From RGIG5472 sp051867615 (GTDB lineage: Bacteria; Bacillota; Clostridia; Oscillospirales; Oscillospiraceae): a stretch of 9,408 bases of DNA. Shown one piece after another: positions 6,459-9,408 of this stretch. Position numbers and translations under genes: made by a program. How positions within the stretch are numbered: position 1 is the stretch's first letter; the number at the start of each line of letters is the position of its first letter. The notes under the pieces are model-generated. The model had not been told where the DNA came from, did not search any database, and was given only the letters and a program-made list of their open reading frames with translations. Location of the stretch: NCBI GenBank assembly GCA_051867615.1, contig JBJDYU010000051.1, positions 1-9,408 of the forward strand, written 5' to 3'.

Positions 6459-6896
6459 GGAGGAGCGAGGGCGAAGCGGGCGCAGCCCGGGCCGGGAGGG
6501 GGGCCCCGACCGAGGGCGCAGCCGCCCGGAGCGCGGCCCGCGAAGCGAAGCCACAGGAGCAGGCACCGCAAGAGGACGGGCGGAGGCGAGGCCGCAGCGC
6601 CCGCGCGAGCGAGCCCGCCCGAGCCGCCCGAGCCGCAGCGAGGGCGCGGCGAGGCGGACGGGGGGAGGGAGGCCCCCGAGCGACGGGCGCGGCGCGGCCC
6701 CGACAGGCGGAGCCAGCGAGCCGGGACGGGGAGCGGCCCGGCGAGCGCCCGGCGCAGCCCGGAGGGAGGGCGGGCGCGAGCCAGCGGCCCGGAGGGCCAA
6801 GGGGCGAGCGGCGGAAGCCCGAACGGAGGGGGCCGCACTGCCGCGCACACCGCTTTCGTCCGGGCGGAGGCGCGGACGGCGCCGAGCACCGGACAC

Positions 6897-6941
6897 GCGG
6901 GCCGGGTGGCCCCCCTGCAGCGGGGCCGAGGCCCGGCCCGC
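6897..6941. repeat. nested hairpin upstream of the nick site
   Basis: GCGGGCCGGG (6897-6906) pairs perfectly with CCCGGCCCGC (6932-6941); inside, GGCCCC (6908-6913) pairs with GGGGCC (6922-6927). It ends 30 nt before the CTTGATA site, the place where rolling-circle origins usually carry Rep-binding or extruded hairpins. Confidence 0.6.
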
Positions 6942-6967
6942 CATCCCCCGCAGGGCGTTCTCCCCCC

Positions 6968-6984
6968 TTACTTGATATAGGGAC
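6968..6984 (+). other. candidate rolling-circle double-strand origin (CTTG/ATA nick site)
   Basis: CTTGATA at 6971-6977 equals the nick-site core shared by phiX174 and the pC194/pUB110 plasmid superfamily, where Rep cuts between G and A (here between 6974 and 6975). The following TAGGGACAG also resembles the AT-then-GGG context of pC194. It lies 27 nt before the rep start and 30 nt after a nested hairpin. The match is short, but its position next to an HUH Rep makes chance unlikely. Confidence 0.6.
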
Positions 6985-7003
6985 AGTATTCCGTCAAAGC
7001 GGT

Positions 7004-7864
7004 ATGATCTATCAGCCGTTGAGCAGTCAAAACCTCCGGCATAACTGCCGGGAGAAAATCTATCCGGACGGCTCCGTTGCCGTCATCCTCAGCAATCGTC
7101 AGGTGTTCCGTGAGCCCGGATGGGAGGAGCAGCGCAAGTCCTATATCCTGCCGGAGGAGCCGGAGGATTACATGGACGGCTTTTCCGTCAGGAAAGCCGA
7201 GCAGAGCGAAGCCAGGGCGAAGCGCCGGGCAAAGAACGCGGTGCGCGATATTGCCCGCTGCAATGATTTCCGCTGGTTCGTCACTCTGACGCTGGACGCG
7301 GAGAAGATAGACCGCTACGACGTGGCGGCTATCACGAAGCGTCTGAACCAGTGGCTTGACAACCGCGTTCGTCGCTGCGGCCTCGCCTACGCCCTTGTGC
7401 CGGAGCGGCACAAGGACGGTGCCGTCCATTTCCACGGCTTCTTCAATGACGCGCTGGAAACGACGGACAGCGGCACCATATCACTGCCCGGCTCCAAGAA
7501 GCCCCGCCGTCCCCGCAGCGCCAAACAGCGCGAGGAATGGCTCCACAATGGCGGACACGCGGTTTTCAACCTCCCGGCGTGGGATTATGGCTTTACGACG
7601 GCAATCGAGCTGTACGGCGAACGCGAGGCCGCTGTGACCTATGTTTCCAAGTACATCTCCAAGGCCGGGGAGAGGGTGGGCGGGCGCTGGTACTACTCCG
7701 GCGGCGCGCTGCGCCGTCCCGATGTCGGCTTCACCGACGGCGACATGGAGGACTACCTCGCCATGGCGGACGCCGTTTTCTTTGATGAGGACTTCGGCGC
7801 GTATCTCATGGACTGCCCGGATATGCCGGGCGTACAGTTCTTATTTTTCAGGAGGGAACAGTGA
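7004..7864 (+). CDS. rolling-circle replication initiator, HUH endonuclease family
   Basis: This 286-residue protein carries the three Rep motifs in order. Motif 1 is FVTLTLD at 92-98. Motif 2 is the metal-binding H-hydrophobe-H, H142-F-H144 in GAVHFHGFFND. Motif 3 is YVSKYISK at 213-220, where Y217 followed by x2-K220 is the probable nicking tyrosine, as in the KYxxK motif of pC194-type Reps. Rep would nick the plus strand at the upstream CTTGATA and start rolling-circle copying. The frame is open far upstream only because the preceding tract has no T; I chose ATG 7004, the first Met after the origin, although the ribosome binding site is weak (AAAGCGG). A helix-rich, Arg/Lys-rich segment at 60-85 precedes motif 1. 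No helicase domain is present, so host helicase is needed. The stop overlaps the next start by one base. Confidence 0.82.
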   Translation: MIYQPLSSQNLRHNCREKIYPDGSVAVILSNRQVFREPGWEEQRKSYILPEEPEDYMDGFSVRKAEQSEARAKRRAKNAVRDIARCNDFRWFVTLTLDAEKIDRYDVAAITKRLNQWLDNRVRRCGLAYALVPERHKDGAVHFHGFFNDALETTDSGTISLPGSKKPRRPRSAKQREEWLHNGGHAVFNLPAWDYGFTTAIELYGEREAAVTYVSKYISKAGERVGGRWYYSGGALRRPDVGFTDGDMEDYLAMADAVFFDEDFGAYLMDCPDMPGVQFLFFRREQ

Positions 7865-8076
7865 TGGTCTGGTTCTATCTTCGGACGAGGGATGTCATCG
7901 ACGGGCGCGAGCGCTGGGTGCGGAACATGGACGGGAGGCCATGCCGCTACATCAGCCGGGAAGCAGCGGAGCTTATCGCCCGTGGGCTGACGAAGCTCCC
8001 CCGCGAGGTGCGGGTGGTAGAAATCGACGATGAATTCGAGGAGGTGTGCGCGGATGTGCCCTTTCGGTTCGAATAA
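7864..8076 (+). CDS. small protein of unknown function (70 aa) in the rep operon
   Basis: I do not recognise this family. The 70-residue product starts MVWFYLRTRD, has a helical-looking middle (SREAAELIARGLTKLP, 31-46) and an acidic patch EIDDEFEE (53-60). There is no membrane segment or signal peptide. Support for translation is good: AGGAGGG (7850-7856) lies 7 nt before the ATG, whose A is the last base of the rep stop codon. The next ORF starts 23 nt before this one ends, so it is part of a coupled set. Its position after Rep suggests a replication accessory or copy-number protein, which is only a guess. Confidence 0.65.
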   Translation: MVWFYLRTRDVIDGRERWVRNMDGRPCRYISREAAELIARGLTKLPREVRVVEIDDEFEEVCADVPFRFE

Positions 8077-8290
8077 GCGCTTGTTCTGCTGGCGCTTCAC
8101 CCTGTACGGGGAGGCGGCTTGCGCCAACTGCGCGGACGGCCCCCACGCGGGTCAGCTCGACAGCGATTTTACAAAATCAGGATTGTTAAACGGGCGCTCC
8201 GGCCCCGGCCCCGCAGCGGGTGCGGGATTTTCGGGGCGGCGAGAGACCGCGCTGGAACGATGGGCAGAGGGGGCGCGCCATGACCACTGA
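8054..8290 (+). CDS. small Cys-containing protein of unknown function (78 aa)
   Basis: An ORF with a very good ribosome binding site (GAGGAGGTG at 8038-8046, 9 nt before ATG 8054) overlaps the preceding gene by 23 nt and the integrase by 11 nt. The first 30 residues have C2, C12 and a C23-x2-C26 pair (CWRFTLYGEAACANCADG), perhaps a small metal-binding motif. The rest is Gly/Pro/Arg-rich and less convincing. The reading frame passes through a perfect palindrome (GATTTT-AC-AAAATC, 8165-8178) and a CCCGCA/TGCGGG hairpin followed by ATTTT (8210-8231), so the C-terminal half may be shaped by DNA or RNA signals, or the true gene may be non-functional. No family recognised. Confidence 0.5.
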   Translation: MCPFGSNKRLFCWRFTLYGEAACANCADGPHAGQLDSDFTKSGLLNGRSGPGPAAGAGFSGRRETALERWAEGARHDH

Positions 8291-8822
8291 GTACCTGCTG
8301 GAAAGGGAGGTAGAGCGGGTTCTGTCCGCTCTCATGCCGCAAAATCGGCTCATCCTGCGGACGATTTTACATACCGGGCTGCGCGTTTCGGACGTGCTGG
8401 AACTGAAGACGGCGGAGTTGAAGCCGTCTTTCTGGGTCACGGAAAAAAAGACAGGCAAGCGGAAGCAAATCGGGCTTCCGGGGCCGCTGCTGGCGGATAT
8501 CCGCGCACAGGCCGGGCCGTACTGGGCCTTTCCGGGTCGTCGGGCTGGGTCGCACAAGACCCGTCAGGCCGTCTGGCATGACGTGAAGCGGGCCGCAAAG
8601 GCCTTTCGGCTGCCGCAGAACGTGGGGACGCACAGCCTCCGAAAGGTCTACGCGGTGCGTCTGATGCGGAAGTATGGGGACATCGAGCGGGTCAGGCGGG
8701 CGTTGAACCACCGCAGCGACAGTGTTACTGCCATCTACGCCATAGCAGACACACTTCTCCTTGAACAACAGCGCCGCCGCGAGGCGGCAAAACGACGGCG
8801 CAGTACGTTAAATGCGACTTGA
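8280..8822 (+). CDS. minimal tyrosine recombinase/integrase (catalytic domain only)
   Basis: The 180-residue product contains the full active-site set of a tyrosine recombinase: R35 (TGLRVSDVLEL), K57 in the beta-hairpin (TEKKTGKRKQI), H118 and R121 (GTHSLRK), H144 (ALNHRS) and Y153 (AIYAIAD). H144 and Y153 are 9 apart, as in the Xer proteins. It lacks the N-terminal SAM-like core-binding and arm-binding domains of typical integrases (usually 300-400 residues). ATG 8280 has AGAGGGGG 6 nt upstream; an in-frame GTG at 8220 would add 20 residues with no similarity. It overlaps the previous ORF by 11 nt. It probably integrates or excises this element, alone or with the host Xer-type recombinase next door. 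The tail (EQQRRREAAKRRR, 162-174) is basic and may contact DNA. Confidence 0.82.
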   Translation: MTTEYLLEREVERVLSALMPQNRLILRTILHTGLRVSDVLELKTAELKPSFWVTEKKTGKRKQIGLPGPLLADIRAQAGPYWAFPGRRAGSHKTRQAVWHDVKRAAKAFRLPQNVGTHSLRKVYAVRLMRKYGDIERVRRALNHRSDSVTAIYAIADTLLLEQQRRREAAKRRRSTLNAT

Positions 8823-8848
8823 CTTCTTGCGTGAACTGGTGGTATCTT
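8819..8848 (+). promoter_or_regulatory. promoter-like sequence at the integrase end, reading into non-coding DNA
   Basis: TTGACT (8819-8824), an 18-bp spacer and TATCTT (8843-8848) with an upstream TGG (extended -10) form a fair SigA promoter. It overlaps the integrase stop codon and would transcribe the hairpin-rich region to the right, where I see no convincing ORF. This suggests a structured RNA product. Confidence 0.4.
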
Positions 8849-9132
8849 TAGGACAGCCCCGGACGCGCGAGCGAGAGGGGGGCAATTTTGGAAAGGAGGC
8901 TGACGGAATCCCCGCGCCAACGGCGAAGCCGGGCGGTGCGCGGAAATTGCACAAAACGGATCTATTTTGTTGGGCCGAGCGCCGACAGGCCAAGCGGCAA
9001 AATGACGCTTGCCGGGCGCGATGCGTCGGCATTTTGCCGCGCAGCCGCGCAGCGGGCGAGGGCCGTACAGTTACGGCTTGCTCAATCTGCTCCGCATACC
9101 CGCAGGGGGGCGGAGCAATAAAAAGCAAGACG
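8849..9132. other. gene-free, hairpin-dense right end of the element
   Basis: About 280 nt without a supportable gene. Visible structures are: an 11-bp stem GCGGCAAAATG (8994-9004) with its exact complement at 9030-9040; a competing GCCGAC/GTCGGC pairing (8981-8986 with 9025-9030); GCCGTA-CAGT-TACGGC (9062-9077); and GCTCCGC (9089-9095) with GCGGAGC (9110-9116). An AAAGGAGG (8892-8899) lacks a sensible start codon downstream. The density of alternative stems would suit a single-strand origin or a regulatory RNA; both are inference. Confidence 0.5.
8938..8971 (-). repeat. inverted copy of the left-end repeat
   Basis: Read on the minus strand, 8971-8938 gives AACAAAATA, a 5-nt spacer, GTTTTGTGCA, a 2-nt spacer and TTCCGCGC, matching 6286-6317 block for block (the first spacer is 3 nt there). 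In both copies TTCCGCGC can pair with a GCGCGGGG block farther along (here the complement of 8910-8917), so the stem is kept while the loop differs. Relative to the left copy it is inverted, like a terminal inverted repeat. Confidence 0.6.
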
Positions 9133-9164
9133 TAATTGAACAAAATAAAAATTTTGTTCAATTA
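9133..9164. repeat. perfect 14-bp palindrome (candidate attR or attB-like site)
   Basis: TAATTGAACAAAAT (9133-9146) and ATTTTGTTCAATTA (9151-9164) are exact reverse complements around AAAA. The first 15 bases repeat 6280-6294 exactly. The symmetry and size suit a recombinase core site with two 11-nt arms and a 6-nt centre. No T tract follows, so it is a poor terminator. Confidence 0.55.
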
Positions 9165-9319
9165 AGGGGAGAGCAAAACCCCAAATACAGCAAAATGAAA
9201 ATGCAGCACAAGAACTGTCCCGGGGAGCGACTGTTTCCGGCTCTCTTGCCGACAGCACAAGCGCTGCATTTGCAAAAGGTACTTATATCTATCATTATAT
9301 TTAAATATTTAAGATATGT

Positions 9320-9353
9320 AAGCCGGCCCGAAACTTTATCGGACCGGCTTTCG
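9320..9353 (+). terminator. stem-loop, possible terminator
   Basis: AAGCCGG (9320-9326) pairs with CCGGCTT (9344-9350); after one mismatch CCGA pairs with TCGG (9339-9342), leaving a 7-nt loop. Only a short T stretch follows, so termination would be weak on the plus strand. On the minus strand the stem is followed by ACATATCTTAAATATTT, also not a clean T run. Confidence 0.35.
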
Positions 9354-9366
9354 TTGGTCACGGAAA

Positions 9367-9385
9367 CCACCGGCTCTGCCGGTGG
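9367..9385. repeat. perfect 8-bp hairpin with TCT loop
   Basis: CCACCGGC-TCT-GCCGGTGG is a compact perfect hairpin 23 nt from the window edge. Hairpins of this shape occur near the ends of IS200/IS605-type elements in Firmicutes, but no transposase is in view, so the assignment is open. Confidence 0.45.
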
Positions 9386-9408
9386 AGGTGTCCCGTAAAA
9401 AGCTTTAG

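Larger units (their letters stand above)
6348..6838. other. thymine-free 491-nt tract (gene-free, hairpin-rich)
   Basis: I read every base from 6348 to 6838 and found no T on the plus strand; A is about one fifth (93 by hand count) and the rest is G and C. Without T on one strand no stop codon can occur on either strand, so all six frames are open for artificial reasons. The predicted peptides are low-complexity Arg/Pro/Gly/Ala strings, no usable start codon with a ribosome binding site exists on the plus strand, and I do not call a gene here. The tract starts right after the recombinase terminator and ends before the origin hairpin of the Rep gene. It contains several perfect hairpins and G-run clusters, for example four GGG runs in 6454-6480 and GGAGGGAGGGCGGG at 6761-6774. 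A structural role in single-stranded DNA or RNA is my inference. Confidence 0.9.
6280..9147 (+). mobile_element. putative integrated rolling-circle element (about 2.85 kb)
   Basis: A 15-nt direct repeat TAATTGAACAAAATA at 6280-6294 and 9133-9147 brackets a module unlike its chromosomal neighbours: a T-free hairpin region, a CTTGATA rolling-circle nick site, an HUH Rep, two small ORFs, a minimal tyrosine recombinase and a hairpin-rich tail. The left repeat lies between the stop of the Xer-type recombinase and its terminator, a typical intergenic target. Replication plus integration genes without capsid, relaxase or resistance genes suggest a plasmid-like or phage-satellite element. The 6-nt centres of the two palindromic sites differ (TACGCG and TAAAAA), which is unusual for attL/attR made by simple homologous strand exchange, so the exact ends are uncertain. 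Confidence 0.55.
9165..9408. other. gene-free right edge with AT-rich patch and two hairpins
   Basis: No ORF here has a convincing start and protein-like sequence. It contains a 9-nt direct repeat CAGCACAAG (9204-9212, 9253-9261), a 9-nt inverted repeat AAATGCAGC/GCTGCATTT (9199-9207, 9263-9271), a strongly AT-rich stretch (about 9281-9320) with the 12-bp palindrome TTAAATATTTAA (9301-9312), and two stem-loops at 9320-9350 and 9367-9385. Confidence 0.6.

Noticed and set aside
6279..6980. Several long open frames on both strands (150-250 residues each) in the GC-rich tract, and a 506-residue extension of Rep
   Set aside because: They exist because the tract has no T on the plus strand and therefore no A on the minus strand, so stops are impossible. 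The translations are low-complexity Arg/Pro/Gly/Ala, differ wholly by frame, and lack starts with ribosome binding sites.
6204..6980. A phage coat or structural gene in the element
   Set aside because: No ORF in the element has the signal peptide plus single transmembrane segment expected of a filamentous phage coat protein, nor any zonular occludens toxin-like ATPase motif, so I do not call it an inovirus.
6348..9132. CRISPR array, tRNA or rRNA gene
   Set aside because: Repeated short G/C motifs occur, but there is no regular repeat-spacer pattern, and I see no tRNA cloverleaf or rRNA sequence anywhere in the window.
8812..9161. Open frames of 77-117 residues on both strands in the right end of the element
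   Set aside because: They run through the inverted repeat and the hairpins, have no fitting start with a ribosome binding site, and look non-protein-like. I treat the region as non-coding.
9133..9164. Palindrome read as an intrinsic terminator
   Set aside because: The stem is AT-rich and no T tract follows on either strand; its sharing with 6280-6294 fits a recombination site better.

Overview
The window looks like a chromosomal segment from a GC-rich, spore-forming member of the Clostridia, probably an Oscillospiraceae relative (Oscillibacter/Flavonifractor-like). The support is a cotJ spore-coat operon and cwlD for spore cortex, AGGAGG-type ribosome binding sites at nearly every start, and Firmicutes-type yhaM and radA. 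The family-level placement is inference from gene content and composition.

The left two thirds (1-6345) is ordinary core chromosome. On the minus strand lie the start of cotJC (1-110) and, directly upstream of it, a single gene that fuses the CotJA and CotJB domains (111-569). Divergent from it, on the plus strand, come yhaM (3'-5' exoribonuclease, 758-1705), an aldo/keto reductase with a ferredoxin-like C-terminus (1764-2771), cwlD (2843-3562) overlapping radA (3559-4914), then a short Cys-rich minus-strand gene that overlaps the end of radA, a strong terminator (5097-5130), a promoter, and a XerC/D-type tyrosine recombinase (5201-6256) ending in another strong terminator (6306-6345).

The right third (about 6280-9147) looks like a small integrated rolling-circle element of about 2.85 kb. 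It is bracketed by a 15-nt direct repeat that is part of larger ACAAAA...TTTTGT palindromic sites. It holds, in order: a 491-nt stretch (6348-6838) without a single T on the plus strand, rich in hairpins; a nested hairpin followed by CTTGATA, the nick-site core of the phiX174/pC194 superfamily of rolling-circle origins (6971-6977); an HUH-type replication initiator (7004-7864); two small unknown ORFs; a minimal 180-residue tyrosine recombinase made of the catalytic domain only (8280-8822); and a hairpin-dense non-coding tail with its own promoter-like sequence (8819-9132). The four genes overlap end to end. No capsid, relaxase or partition gene is visible, so the element appears to carry little beyond replication and integration functions.

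The last 240 bases (9165-9408) have no gene I can support. They hold an AT-rich patch and two hairpins and may be the start of another element or intergenic region cut by the window edge.
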